Source: Pseudomonadota bacterium
GTDB taxonomy: Bacteria > Pseudomonadota > Gammaproteobacteria > Steroidobacterales > Steroidobacteraceae
Reading direction: 5' to 3'
Assembly (NCBI GenBank): GCA_023423065.1
Contig: JAFAGC010000087.1
Coordinates: forward strand, 1 to 64,000
Length of the DNA stretch: 64,000 nucleotides
Both the position numbers and the translations under genes were made by a program. Positions 26,275 to 35,079 of this stretch are shown in pieces. How positions within the stretch are numbered: the first letter of the stretch is position 1; the number at the start of each line of letters is the position of its first letter. A model generated the notes under the pieces. It did no database searches, was not told where the DNA came from, and worked only from the letters and a program-made list of their open reading frames with translations.

Positions 26275-28463
26275 GGTTCTTCTCCCGAGAGGCGGCGCGC
26301 GTTGAGCACCACGCCGAGCGACGACAGCGACATGCCGAGCGCCGCGAGCCACGGCGACACGAGGCCCAGCGCCGCCGCGGGAACCGCCGCCAGGTTGTAG
26401 GCCAGAGACCAGCCAAGGTTCTGCCGGACGACGCGCAACGCGCGGCGCGCCGCGGCCACCGCGCGCGGCAGCACGGACAGATCGTCGTGCACGAGCAGCA
26501 GGTCGGCCGCGGATTGGGCGATGGCCGAGCCGGCCCCCATCGCGCACGACACCTGCGCCGCGGCCAGTACCGGGCCGTCGTTGATGCCGTCTCCGATCGC
26601 GAATACGCGATGCCCGCCGGCGCGCAGCTGCTCCACCAGCCAGATCTTGTCATGCGGCGTCAGCCGCGCATGGGCGCGCGCGATGCCGAGCGCGCGCGCG
26701 GCATCCTGCACCGCGCCATCCGCATCGCCGCTCGCGATGACGAGCGACAGCCCTTGGGCGCGCAGCGCCTCGACGGTGCGCGCGGCCTCGGGCCGCAACG
26801 GGGAGCCCACGCGGATGGCCGCGACGAGGCCGTCATCCGAACCCAGGTACATCGTCGCGTCCTCGGTCGTGCGGAACGCGACCACCTTGCTGTCGTGCGC
26901 CGGGCCGACGGCGAAGCGGCGCGTGCCGAGCCGCCACTTCTCGCCCTTGATGAAACCTTCGATGCCGGCGCCTTCCACCTCGCGCACGCCCGAGGTCGTC
27001 ACGCCCGGATCCTCGTGTGCGCGGAACGCCGCGGCCAGCGGATGGTTCGAATCGCGCTCGAGCGCGGCGGCGATGCGCAGCACTTCCTCGCGCGACAGGC
27101 CGGCGAGTAGCTGGACGTCGACGATGCCGGTTTCCGGCAGGGTCAACGTGCCGGTCTTGTCCACGATGACGGTGTCGACACCCGCGAGTCGTTCGATCGC
27201 GTCCGCGCGCGTGACCAGCACGCCGAGACGCGCGAGCCGCGTGGTCGCGGCCGCGAGCGCGGCCGGTGTCGCGAGCGACAGCGCGCAGGGACAGGTCACG
27301 ACCAGCACGGCGAGCACCGCCGAGAACGCGCGCGCGGGATCGATCGGCCACCACAACACGCCGGTCAGCACGGCCAGCACCAGGATCGTGCCGACGAACC
27401 ACGACGCCGCGCGGTCCGCGGCGCGCGCCAGGCGCGGGCGCTCCTCCCGCGCGCGCTCCTGCAGCGAGACGATCGCGGCCAGAGTCGAGTCCCTCACCGC
27501 GGCGGCAGCCACCAGCGAGAGGGGGCCGCCGATGTTCAAACTACCGCCACGGATGACCTGCCCGGCGCCGCGGCGTACGGCCGTGGATTCACCGGTCAGG
27601 AGGGATTCGTCGAGCAGCGCTTCCGCGCCTGCGTCCGCGAGCCTCGCATCCACGGCGACGACGCTGCCCTTCGGCACGATGAAACGGTCGCCGGGCGCGA
27701 GCGCGCTCGCGGGAATGTCTTCGCGCGACCCGTCGGCGCGCAGCCGCGAGACGCGTGCCGGCAGGCTGCGGGCCAGCGCCTCGGCGGTGGTCGCGCCGCG
27801 ATGGCGCACGCTCATTTCGAGGAAACGTCCCGCGGACAGGAAGAATACGAACATCGCGACGGAATCGAAGTAGACCTCGCCGCTGCCGCGGAACGTGTTG
27901 ACGACGCTCGGCAGCCACGCGAGCAGCAGCGCGAGCGCGACCGGGACATCCATGCCCACGCGTCGACGCGAGAGATCGCGCCACGCGCCGATCAGGAACG
28001 GCGCGCCGCTGTAGAACAGCACCGGCGTCACGATCACCATGCCGGCCACGGCCATCAGCCGCATCATCGCCGGATCGATGTCGCTCGCGCCGTAGAGCGC
28101 GCCCAGGTACATCATCGCCTGCATCATGCCGAGCGAGGCGAAGCCGACGCGTTTGAGCGCCGCGCGGCGCTCGTGCTTGTAGTGCGCGCTCGCCTCGCTG
28201 CCCGCCAACGGCACCGGTTTGAATCCGGCGCGCGAAACGGCATCGAGGATCTGGGCGAGGGTCGTCTGTCCGCCGCGCCAGTCCACCGCGACACGCGCGT
28301 TCATGTTGTTCACGCGCACGGATTCGACCGGCAACGCGCGCACCGCCTTCTCGATCGTGCGCGCGCAGCCGGCGCAATGCATGCCTTCGACCAGGAACAC
28401 GACGTGCTCGTGATCGCCGGCGTCGAGCGACCAGCGGGTGTGCAGCGCGTCGGCCGTGCTCAT
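26271..28463 (-). CDS. ccoI: Copper-translocating P-type ATPase CcoI/FixI
   Basis: A 730-residue P1B-type ATPase that supplies copper for cbb3 oxidase assembly. It has an N-terminal metal-binding domain with GMHCAGC, eight predicted membrane helices, TGES in the actuator domain, the membrane CPC motif (VVTCPCALSLATP), DKTGTLT, an HP motif (SNHPLA) and GDGINDGPVL. The start at 28463 overlaps the ccoH stop (ATGA). The last residues, SGEEP, overlap the ccoS start. It is the usual eighth gene of the cco cluster. Confidence 0.93.
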   Translation of the reverse strand: MSTADALHTRWSLDAGDHEHVVFLVEGMHCAGCARTIEKAVRALPVESVRVNNMNARVAVDWRGGQTTLAQILDAVSRAGFKPVPLAGSEASAHYKHERRAALKRVGFASLGMMQAMMYLGALYGASDIDPAMMRLMAVAGMVIVTPVLFYSGAPFLIGAWRDLSRRRVGMDVPVALALLLAWLPSVVNTFRGSGEVYFDSVAMFVFFLSAGRFLEMSVRHRGATTAEALARSLPARVSRLRADGSREDIPASALAPGDRFIVPKGSVVAVDARLADAGAEALLDESLLTGESTAVRRGAGQVIRGGSLNIGGPLSLVAAAAVRDSTLAAIVSLQERAREERPRLARAADRAASWFVGTILVLAVLTGVLWWPIDPARAFSAVLAVLVVTCPCALSLATPAALAAATTRLARLGVLVTRADAIERLAGVDTVIVDKTGTLTLPETGIVDVQLLAGLSREEVLRIAAALERDSNHPLAAAFRAHEDPGVTTSGVREVEGAGIEGFIKGEKWRLGTRRFAVGPAHDSKVVAFRTTEDATMYLGSDDGLVAAIRVGSPLRPEAARTVEALRAQGLSLVIASGDADGAVQDAARALGIARAHARLTPHDKIWLVEQLRAGGHRVFAIGDGINDGPVLAAAQVSCAMGAGSAIAQSAADLLLVHDDLSVLPRAVAAARRALRVVRQNLGWSLAYNLAAVPAAALGLVSPWLAALGMSLSSLGVVLNARRLSGEEP

Positions 28464-29029
28464 GAGCCCGCGCCCTCCGGTGCGCGTGCGCGCAATTCGA
28501 ACGAGCTCAGCGGCCCTTCGGCCGCGCCACGCAACGCCCAACTACCCGCCACGTCGCCGAGCGCGACGCGCCAGCGGCCGGGCGGCGCCGGTGCGCACGC
28601 CGAACGATAGACGCCGTCGTCCTCTCGCGTGAGCCGCAGCATGCGATCGAGCCCGGCATCCGAGCCGTGCGTGAGCCGCAGCTCGAGCACGTCGGCATCC
28701 ACCGCCGGCGCGAGCGTGACGGAGCACTGCCCCGTCCCCGAGGTCAGATCGAAACTCGCCGCGAGCCCGAGTTGCGCCGCGCGCCGGGCACGCTCGAAGT
28801 CCTCGTCGAGCCGCGCGCCTTCCCAGTGATAACTCGCCGGCAGCGCACGGTCCGCACTGTCGAGCGCAATCAGCAACGTCGCGACCCCCGCCACCACCGC
28901 CGCCGCCGGCAACGCCCAGATCAGGACGAATACCGGGTTGCGGTGCCAGGCACCGGAATCCGGTAAGACTTTTGCCGGGTTACGGTGCCTGGCACCGGGA
29001 TCCGGTAAAACTTTCGGGTCTGGGGGCAT
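28460..29029 (-). CDS. ccoH: cbb3 oxidase accessory protein CcoH/FixH with repeat-derived N-terminus
   Basis: A 189-residue membrane protein needed for stability and assembly of the cbb3 oxidase. The family start is visible at about residue 27 (WHRNPVFVLIWALPAAAVVAG, one helix), followed by a periplasmic domain. Before it lie two copies of a 14-residue unit (KVLPDPGARHRNPA and KVLPDSGAWHRNPV), produced by a 42-bp tandem duplication of the GTGCCWGGCAC repeat. No ATG occurs closer to the helix, so the repeat-coded extension is probably translated. ATGA overlaps with ccoI follow. Confidence 0.85.
   Translation of the reverse strand: MPPDPKVLPDPGARHRNPAKVLPDSGAWHRNPVFVLIWALPAAAVVAGVATLLIALDSADRALPASYHWEGARLDEDFERARRAAQLGLAASFDLTSGTGQCSVTLAPAVDADVLELRLTHGSDAGLDRMLRLTREDDGVYRSACAPAPPGRWRVALGDVAGSWALRGAAEGPLSSFELRARAPEGAGS
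28933..29014. repeat. Two 40-bp repeat units in tandem at the ccoH 5' end
   Basis: Units 28933-28972 and 28975-29014 differ at a few positions, with a 42-bp period, and each has a palindromic GGTGCCWGGCACC core. The same core brackets the araC-type gene at 27 and 1014. The period equals 14 codons, so the ccoH reading frame is kept. Confidence 0.8.
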
Positions 29030-29032
29030 GGT

Positions 29033-30415
29033 CTATCTCGTGGGCGCGAGGAAGCGCGCCTCGGTTTCGGTTGTCACGCTGGGGTCGTCGAGCGAGCGCA
29101 GCGTGAAGGTGATGGTCTCGGCGCCGAGCGGGTCGTAGGCCGCGCGGCGCACGCGGATCGGCACGGAGTGCACGGCGCCGCTCGCGACACGATATTCGGA
29201 CACGTGCGGCAGCAGCGTGAGCGGCGAGGCGCCGCGCGCCTCGAGCGCGAAGCGCTGCTCGCGCTCGCTCTTGTTGAGGATGCGGATGGTATAGACGTTG
29301 TCGACGTGGCCGTCGTCGGTGAGCCGGTACAACGCGTTGCGGTCGCGGATCACGTCGAGGGACACGGGCGAACGCAGCGCGATCGCGACCACGAAGCCGA
29401 CGATGAGCGTGGCGAGCAGTCCGCCGTAGATCATCGTGCGCGGCCGCAGGATCTTCGTGCGCTGATGTTCCAGCGCGTGCTGCGTCGTGTAGCGGATCAG
29501 TCCGCGCGGCGTCTCCATCTTGTCCATCACGGAATCGCAGGCGTCGATGCACAACGCGCAGGCGATGCACTCGATCTGCAGTCCCTGGCGGATGTCGATG
29601 CCGGTCGGGCACACCTGCACGCACCAGGTGCAGTCGATGCAATCGCCCTTGCCCTGGGATTTCGCGTCCGTGCCGCGTTTGCGCGCCCCGCGCGGTTCGC
29701 CGCGCTCCTGGTCGTAGGTGATCACCAGCGTGTCGCGGTCGAACATCGCGCCCTGGAAACGCGCGTACGGACACATGTACTTGCACACCTGCTCGCGCAG
29801 GTAACCCGCGTTGCCGTAGGTGGCGAAGCCGTAGAACAGGATCCAGAACGTTTCCCACGGACCGAGCGCGAACGTCATCACTTCCTGGCCCAGCGTGCGG
29901 ATCGGCGTGAAGAAGCCGACGAACGTGAAGCCGGTCCACAACGCGAACGTGATCCACAGGAACTGCTTGAGCGACTTGCGCCCGAGCTTCTCGAGCGTCC
30001 AAGGCCCGCGATCGAGCTTCTGCCGCGCCGCGCGGTCGCCCTCGGCGAAACGCTCCATCCACAGGAACGCCTCCGTCCACACCGTCTGCGGGCACGCGTA
30101 GCCGCACCACAGTCGCCCGCCGACCGCCGTGAAGAAGAACAGCGCCAGCGCCGCGATGATCAGCAGCCACGTGAGGAAGATGAAATCCTGCGGCCAGAAC
30201 ACGAGCCCGAGGATGAAGAACTTGCGCGCCGGCAGATCGAACAGCACGGCCTGGCGCTCGCCCCACTGCAGCCAGGGCAGCAGATAGAAGATGCCGAGCA
30301 GTGCCCACACCGCGAGCGTGCGCAGCCGCGCGAAGCGTCCCGAGATCTCGCGCGGATAGACCTTCTGGTGCGCGATGTACAGCGAATCGCGCGCGCCTTC
30401 GACCGGCTCGAGCAT
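29033..30415 (-). CDS. ccoG: cbb3 oxidase accessory iron-sulfur protein CcoG/RdxA/FixG
   Basis: A 460-residue membrane protein with about five helices and a polyferredoxin part: CGYACPQ, CKYMCPYARFQ, then CIDCTWCVQVCPTGIDI and CIACALCIDACD, giving two [4Fe-4S] clusters, and a C-terminal Ig-like periplasmic domain (about 330-455). CcoG is thought to reduce Cu(II) for delivery to the oxidase. It lies between the small two-helix protein and ccoH in the same operon, with a 3-bp gap to ccoH. Confidence 0.93.
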   Translation of the reverse strand: MLEPVEGARDSLYIAHQKVYPREISGRFARLRTLAVWALLGIFYLLPWLQWGERQAVLFDLPARKFFILGLVFWPQDFIFLTWLLIIAALALFFFTAVGGRLWCGYACPQTVWTEAFLWMERFAEGDRAARQKLDRGPWTLEKLGRKSLKQFLWITFALWTGFTFVGFFTPIRTLGQEVMTFALGPWETFWILFYGFATYGNAGYLREQVCKYMCPYARFQGAMFDRDTLVITYDQERGEPRGARKRGTDAKSQGKGDCIDCTWCVQVCPTGIDIRQGLQIECIACALCIDACDSVMDKMETPRGLIRYTTQHALEHQRTKILRPRTMIYGGLLATLIVGFVVAIALRSPVSLDVIRDRNALYRLTDDGHVDNVYTIRILNKSEREQRFALEARGASPLTLLPHVSEYRVASGAVHSVPIRVRRAAYDPLGAETITFTLRSLDDPSVTTETEARFLAPTR

Positions 30416-30416
30416 C

Positions 30417-30704
30417 TCAGCGCTCCTCGCGGCCGGCGCGCGCGAGGACCCAACTCAGCCAGGCGGCGATGAAACCCACGAGCCAGAAGAAGAAGAATCC
30501 GATCGCGTATACGCGCAGCCGCGTGTTCCACCAGGAAGGCGCACGCCCGAGTTCGATGTCCTCGGGATCGATGAACGCGAAGCAGATCATCGTGGCGAGC
30601 GACGCCGCGAGGAACGCGCTCCACACCAGCGCGCCCGTGGCGCGCGCACGGGATCCGAGCTCACCGGGCCGCGGTTGCGGCGGCGCCTGCACTTTCTGCT
30701 CCAT
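30417..30704 (-). CDS. Small two-helix membrane protein of the cbb3 operon
   Basis: A 95-residue protein with two membrane helices (about 27-46 and 67-89) joined by a short loop with DPEDIELG and SWWNTRLR. I do not recognise the family. Its start lies 44 bases inside the ccoP 3' end and it stops one base before the ccoG start codon, so it is translated with its neighbours. Position between ccoP and ccoG suggests a subunit-like or assembly role in the oxidase. The start at 30704 is the only ATG that leaves a sensible protein. Confidence 0.65.
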   Translation of the reverse strand: MEQKVQAPPQPRPGELGSRARATGALVWSAFLAASLATMICFAFIDPEDIELGRAPSWWNTRLRVYAIGFFFFWLVGFIAAWLSWVLARAGREER

Positions 30705-31599
30705 CCGCTTCCTCCGGCACCTTGAGCGACAACACGTAGGCCGACAGTAGTTTGACTCGCGTGGGACCGAGCCGCGCGCCGTGCGCGGGCATCGCGCCCG
30801 TGCGTCCCTTGGCGATGCTCTCGCGCACCGCCACCAGCGAGCCGCCGTGCAGCCACGTGCCATCGGTGAGATTGGGCGCGCCGAGCAGCGGATTGCCGCG
30901 CGCATCGACGCCGTGGCAGGCCGCGCACAGCTGCGCGAACTTCTCGCCGCCGGCCTTGATGTCGCCCGACGTGAGCATGCGGCCCTGCAGGCTGAACACG
31001 TAGTCCATGACGTCCTCGACTCCGCGCGCACCGAGCACCTCGCCCCAGGGCGGCATCACGCCCGTGCGACCGTCGGCGATGGTCGCGACGATCGTGTCGG
31101 GGTCGCCGCCCCACTGCCAGTCCTTGTCCGTCAGGTTGGGAAATCCGGGCGCGCCGCCGCCGTCCGACCCGTGGCACGCCGCGCAGTTGTTGAGGAACAG
31201 GTTGCGGCCGATGTTGAGCGCCGCCGGATCGCCCGCGAGGTCGGCCACGGCGCGGTCGGCGAACGGCGCGAGCGTCTGCTCGATGCGCTTCGCGTTGGCC
31301 GCGGCCTGGACCGCGTGTTGGCCGCTCGACGTCCAGCCGAGCGCGCCACCGAACTTGCCGAGTCCCGGGTACAACGCGAGATACACACCGGCGAAGGCCA
31401 CGGTGATGATGAACAGCCACAGCCACCAGCGCGGCAGTGGGTTGTTGAGCTCGGTGAGGTCTTCGTCCCAGACGTGGCCCGTGGTCTCGGCGGCGGCTTG
31501 CTCCCCGCGCGTCCTGCGTGTCCACCACAACAGCCACATCGCACCGGCGATGTTCGCGACGGTGAGCGCGATGATGAAGATGCTGTGCGCGCGCGTCAT
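30661..31599 (-). CDS. ccoP: cbb3 oxidase di-haem subunit III (CcoP/FixP)
   Basis: A 312-residue membrane-anchored cytochrome c. Two N-terminal helices flank the segment LTELNNPLPRWW, which is typical of CcoP, and two haem motifs CAACHG mark the two cytochrome c domains with MPPWG and MPAHG as probable axial Met segments. It passes electrons to CcoO and the catalytic subunit. The start at 31599 overlaps the ccoQ stop (ATGA); the C-terminal tail overlaps the next gene by 44 bases. Confidence 0.94.
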   Translation of the reverse strand: MTRAHSIFIIALTVANIAGAMWLLWWTRRTRGEQAAAETTGHVWDEDLTELNNPLPRWWLWLFIITVAFAGVYLALYPGLGKFGGALGWTSSGQHAVQAAANAKRIEQTLAPFADRAVADLAGDPAALNIGRNLFLNNCAACHGSDGGGAPGFPNLTDKDWQWGGDPDTIVATIADGRTGVMPPWGEVLGARGVEDVMDYVFSLQGRMLTSGDIKAGGEKFAQLCAACHGVDARGNPLLGAPNLTDGTWLHGGSLVAVRESIAKGRTGAMPAHGARLGPTRVKLLSAYVLSLKVPEEADGAESAGAAATAAR

Positions 31600-31742
31600 T
31601 CGGGATCCTTGTCTTCGAGCGGCAGGCGCGCGGCGGCGTCGAACTTCTCCTTGCGACGCCTGCTCCACGCCCACGCGATCAACCAGAGGAACAACACGAG
31701 CAGGACGCCCGTGACGATGCCGCGAAACACACCAATGTCCAT
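31596..31742 (-). CDS. ccoQ: cbb3 oxidase small subunit CcoQ/FixQ
   Basis: A 48-residue protein read on the minus strand from ATG 31742 (MDIGVFRGIVTGVLLVLF...) to a TGA overlapping the ccoP start. It has one membrane helix followed by a basic SRRRKEKFDAAARLPL tail, the normal form of CcoQ, which stabilises the interaction of CcoP with the core. It fills the gap between ccoO and ccoP exactly and completes the ccoNOQP order. Confidence 0.9.
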   Translation of the reverse strand: MDIGVFRGIVTGVLLVLFLWLIAWAWSRRRKEKFDAAARLPLEDKDPE

Positions 31743-31747
31743 GAGTC

Positions 31748-32362
31748 TCACCAGTTCGCCGCGGCGGTGCCGAGGCCCTGCAGATAGGCGATCAACGCAT
31801 CCATCTCCGTCTTGTCGCGCACGGCGTCAGAAGCCGCGGCGATTTCCTCGTCCGTGTACGGCACGCCGACCTTGCGCAGCGCGCGCATCTTCGCGGGCGT
31901 GAGGTCCGCGTCGACCAGCGCCTTCTCGAGCCACGGGTACTGCGGCATGTTGGATTCCGGCACGACGTCGCGCGGATTCGTGAGATGCAGCCGGTGCCAT
32001 TCGTCGCTGTAGCGGCCGCCGACGCGCGCGAGATCCGGACCCGTGCGCTTCGAGCCGAACTGGAACGGATGGTCGTAGACGCTCTCGCCGGCGAGCGAGT
32101 AGTGGCCGTAACGCTCGGTTTCCGCGCGCAGCGGGCGGATCATCTGCGAATGGCAGTTGTAGCAGCCTTCGCGCACGTAGATGTCGCGGCCCTCGAGCGC
32201 GAGCGCGTGGTACGGCTTCACGCCCGGCGCCGGCGTCGTCACCTCGTTGGATAGATAGAGCGGCACGATCTCCACCAGGCCGCCGATGCTGATCACGACG
32301 GCGATCCACACGCCGAGCCAGGAGACCTTCTTCTCGACGGTTTCGTGCGTGAACTTGCTCAT
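31748..32362 (-). CDS. ccoO: cbb3 oxidase mono-haem subunit II (CcoO/FixO)
   Basis: A 204-residue membrane-anchored cytochrome c with one N-terminal helix (GVWIAVVISIGGLVEIVPL), the haem motif CYNCHSQMIRPLR, the conserved YSLAGESVYDHPFQFGSKRTGPDLARVG stretch read in pieces across residues 85-115, and SNMPQYPWL with the axial Met. Its start overlaps the ccoN stop (ATGA). It receives electrons from CcoP or soluble cytochromes; two candidate di-haem cytochromes are encoded at 47723 and 62524. Confidence 0.95.
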   Translation of the reverse strand: MSKFTHETVEKKVSWLGVWIAVVISIGGLVEIVPLYLSNEVTTPAPGVKPYHALALEGRDIYVREGCYNCHSQMIRPLRAETERYGHYSLAGESVYDHPFQFGSKRTGPDLARVGGRYSDEWHRLHLTNPRDVVPESNMPQYPWLEKALVDADLTPAKMRALRKVGVPYTDEEIAAASDAVRDKTEMDALIAYLQGLGTAAANW

Positions 32363-33831
32363 GCGGGCTCCGGTATCGCCGCGGCCGGCACGCTCGACTG
32401 CCCGCCGACGGTCTTCCAGACGTTCCAGGCCATGAGGCCCATGCCGGACAGCACCAGCAGTCCGCCCGTGAGCCGCACCGCGTAGTACGGATACGTCGCG
32501 TTGAGGGCCTCGATGAAGGAGTACGTCAGCGAGCCGTCATCGTTCGTGGCGCGCCACATGAGGCCCTGCATCACGCCCGCGATCCACATCGAGGTGATGT
32601 AGAGCACCACGCCGATGGTGGTGGTCCAGAAATGCCAGTCGATGAGCCGCACGCTCCACATCTCCTTCTTGCCATAGAGCTTCGGCAGCATCGAGTAGAT
32701 GCAGCCGATGGTGATCATCGCGACCCAGCCGAGCGCGCCCGCGTGCACGTGGCCGACGGTCCAGTCCGTGTAGTGAGACAGCGCGTTGACCGTCTTGATC
32801 GACATCATCGGACCTTCGAAGGTCGACATGCCGTAGAACGACAGCGCCACCACCATGAACTTGAGGATGGGATCGGTGCGCAGCTTGTGCCAGGCGCCGG
32901 AAACGGTCATGAGGCCGTTGATCATGCCGCCCCAGGACGGTGCGAGCAGGATCAGCGAAAAGACCATCCCCAGCGACTGCGCCCAGTCGGGCAGCGTCGT
33001 GTAATGCAGGTGGTGAGGGCCGGCCCACATGTAGATGGAGATCAGCGCCCAGAAGTGCACGATGCTCAGGCGGTACGAGTAGACAGGACGCTGAGCCTGC
33101 TTCGGCACGTAGTAGTACATCATCCCGAGGAAGCCGGCGGTCAGGAAGAAGCCCACCGCATTGTGGCCGTACCACCATTGCACCATCGCATCGACGGTGC
33201 CGGCGTAGATGGGATAGGACTTGCCCAGGCTCACGGGAATCTCGGCGCTGTTGACGATGTGCAGCACCGCCACCGTGATGATGAAGGACGCGAAGAACCA
33301 ATTGGCGACGTAGATGTGCGAGACGCGGCGCTTGACGAGCGTGCCGAGGAACACGATCGCGTACGCGACCCACACGGCCGCGATCAGGAGGTCGATGGGC
33401 CACTCGAGCTCCGCGTATTCCTTGCTGGTCGTCATGCCCATGGGCAACGTGATCGCCGCGAGCACGATCACGGTCTGCCAGCCCCAGAAGGTGAACGCGG
33501 CGAGTTTGTCCGAGAACAGCCGCACGTGGCAGGTCCGCTGCACGACGTGATACGAAGTCGCGAACAGCGCGCTGCCGCCGAACGCGAAGATCACCGCATT
33601 CGTGTGCAGCGGACGCAGGCGCCCGTACGACAGGAACGATATGCCGAAGTTGAGCTCGGGCCACAGGAGCTGCGCGGCGATGAACACGCCCACGAGCATG
33701 CCGACGATGCCCCATACCACCGTCATGATCGCGAACTGGCGGACAACCTTGTCGTTGTAGGTTGCGGTGGGCGCTGCCTTGGCCGGCGTACTGAGTGCCG
33801 AAGGCAGGACTTCGGCGACGGTGGAACTCAT
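32359..33831 (-). CDS. ccoN: cbb3-type cytochrome c oxidase catalytic subunit I (CcoN/FixN)
   Basis: A 490-residue haem-copper oxidase subunit with about twelve helices. Visible landmarks are LRPLHTNAVIFAFGG (low-spin haem His), WWYGHNAVGFFLTAGFLGMMYYYVPK (CuB His and the cbb3-specific Tyr helix), WAGPHHLHYT (CuB His pair) and DWTVGHVHAGALGW (haem His pair). This is the high-affinity terminal oxidase for low oxygen. The ATG at 33831 is taken because the family begins just after it. Upstream lie two TACG-type motif copies; no good FNR box is seen. Confidence 0.95.
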   Translation of the reverse strand: MSSTVAEVLPSALSTPAKAAPTATYNDKVVRQFAIMTVVWGIVGMLVGVFIAAQLLWPELNFGISFLSYGRLRPLHTNAVIFAFGGSALFATSYHVVQRTCHVRLFSDKLAAFTFWGWQTVIVLAAITLPMGMTTSKEYAELEWPIDLLIAAVWVAYAIVFLGTLVKRRVSHIYVANWFFASFIITVAVLHIVNSAEIPVSLGKSYPIYAGTVDAMVQWWYGHNAVGFFLTAGFLGMMYYYVPKQAQRPVYSYRLSIVHFWALISIYMWAGPHHLHYTTLPDWAQSLGMVFSLILLAPSWGGMINGLMTVSGAWHKLRTDPILKFMVVALSFYGMSTFEGPMMSIKTVNALSHYTDWTVGHVHAGALGWVAMITIGCIYSMLPKLYGKKEMWSVRLIDWHFWTTTIGVVLYITSMWIAGVMQGLMWRATNDDGSLTYSFIEALNATYPYYAVRLTGGLLVLSGMGLMAWNVWKTVGGQSSVPAAAIPEPA

Positions 33832-33892
33832 TGAGTGGATCGCTCCGCGTTGTTGACGTGCAAATTCTCTGTAGCGAGGGCACGACGCGGAA

Positions 33893-33943
33893 TACGCGGC
33901 ACTACGCACGAGTCGCGCGACCGTGTACGCAGGACTACGGATG
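33893..33943. promoter_or_regulatory. Two copies of the TACG-N6-TACG motif upstream of ccoN
   Basis: TACGCGGCACTACG (33893-33906) and TACGCAGGACTACGGATG (33926-33943) lie 62 and 95 bases before the ccoN start. The second is nearly the same as the copy at 35006 and shares the flanking CCGTG. Two direct copies before an oxidase operon fit a FixJ-like activator; this is inference. Confidence 0.5.
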
Positions 33944-34366
33944 CATCGCGGGCGCGCGTTGCCGCCGCGAAATGACGCGCAGGACGAGGATGGCCGCGAG
34001 CGCCGCGAATGCGACATCCGCGAACAGCATCACGGCGGGAGCCGGCGCGATCATGCAGGTCGCGATCATGAGCGGCAGGGAAAGGAAGCACCCGAGATGC
34101 GCGGCGAAGCACGTGCGGGCGGCGCCGTCGGCGCGTCGCGCGACGATGCCGATCAGCACGACGAGAAAAGCGCCGGCGAGCATCGCGACGATCGCACTCG
34201 GCAACAGCTCGCGCGTGAAGACGATGAACGACTGCAGCGACGGCCCCGCGGCGCGACAGGCCGCGCGCCAGTTCGTGAAACCGAGATGTCGCCGCTCGTC
34301 GATGAGCGCCCCGACGACACCGCCCAACGTCGGCAGGAGGCAGAGTAGAAACCCTGCGCGCTTCAT
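33935..34366 (-). CDS. Four-helix membrane protein, unknown function
   Basis: A 143-residue protein with about four hydrophobic segments: residues 1-20, 57-77, 87-107 and 109-130. Cysteines and charged residues between helices show no motif I recognise. It begins by overlapping the stop of the quinone reductase gene (ATGA), so the two are co-translated, and it ends close to the ccoN promoter region; its last codons contain the motif copy at 33926. Function unknown. Confidence 0.55.
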   Translation of the reverse strand: MKRAGFLLCLLPTLGGVVGALIDERRHLGFTNWRAACRAAGPSLQSFIVFTRELLPSAIVAMLAGAFLVVLIGIVARRADGAARTCFAAHLGCFLSLPLMIATCMIAPAPAVMLFADVAFAALAAILVLRVISRRQRAPAMHP

Positions 34367-34950
34367 CGGGCGCGGGCGCCCAGTGCGCGGACCTCATCGA
34401 GGCAGCGGGTGCGGTACCTGGCGCCCCGATTGGCGATGAGGCCGAAAAGCGTCGAGCGGACGGGGGCGATGCCCACCATGCCGAGCACGCCGCTCACGAA
34501 ACTCTTGAGGCCGTGCGCGTGAAAATACAGCCGATAGACGCTCGCGGGCATTCCCATGGTCACGAAGATGCGCGCGGAGCGCCCTTTCAGCAGCCGCTTC
34601 ATGCCGCTGCCGCGTCGCGTCGGCTCGAGCGCGAAACCGTGGCGGAACGTCTGCTCGAAGAATCCCTTCAACAGCGCGGGCAACGTGCCCAGCCACAGTG
34701 GATAGATGATCACGACGTGATTCGCCCAGCGGATGTCCTCCTGCGCCTCGCGGATCGCCTCGGGCGCCTTGCCCTTCTCGAAATCGCGCTGAGTCCGCAG
34801 CAGCGGGAAGTCGAGCCGCGCCACGTCGATCGTGCGCACCTCGTGCCCGGATCGCACCGCGCCTTCCTCGTAAGTCCAGCCGATCGCGTGACAGAAACGG
34901 CCCTGATCGGGATCGGGGTGTCCCTGGATGATGACGATGCGTTTGCCCAT
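34363..34950 (-). CDS. Flavodoxin-fold NAD(P)H:quinone oxidoreductase family protein
   Basis: A 195-residue protein of the NQO/KefF/MdaB flavodoxin-like fold: IVIIQGHPDPDQGRFCHAI phosphate-binding start, VVIIYPLWLGTLPALLKGFFEQTF as the FMN-binding and dimer segment, and GMVGIAPVRSTLFGLI near the end. Such enzymes reduce quinones by two electrons with FAD or FMN. The ATG at 34950 is the family start. It leads a two-gene unit with the membrane protein that follows and is divergent from the hybrid kinase, with a motif copy between. Confidence 0.82.
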   Translation of the reverse strand: MGKRIVIIQGHPDPDQGRFCHAIGWTYEEGAVRSGHEVRTIDVARLDFPLLRTQRDFEKGKAPEAIREAQEDIRWANHVVIIYPLWLGTLPALLKGFFEQTFRHGFALEPTRRGSGMKRLLKGRSARIFVTMGMPASVYRLYFHAHGLKSFVSGVLGMVGIAPVRSTLFGLIANRGARYRTRCLDEVRALGARAR

Positions 34951-35005
34951 GGCGCATCTTCGGGCAGGACTCGCGGGAGAGGCTTCGGGGCGAACCACAG
35001 CCGTG

Positions 35006-35023
35006 TACGCAGTCTTGCGGATG
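35006..35023. promoter_or_regulatory. Conserved 18-bp motif between quinone reductase and hybrid kinase genes
   Basis: TACGCAGTCTTGCGGATG, preceded by CCGTG, is the closest relative of the copy at 33926 (differences only in the middle). It is 56 bases before the quinone reductase ATG and 57 before the kinase ATG at 35080, so it could serve both. Confidence 0.5.
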
Positions 35024-35079
35024 TGCGGGCTGGAACTCGCTGAGAGAGTCAAGGCTTGCGACAGCCACCCCCCAATGTG

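Noticed and set aside
33853..33866. TTGACGTGCAAATT before ccoN as a FNR box
   Set aside because: Only one half-site fits (TTGAC); the other half does not match ATCAA.
34907..34920. CTGATCGGGATCGG as a FNR box
   Set aside because: It lies inside the quinone reductase coding sequence and the second half is imperfect.
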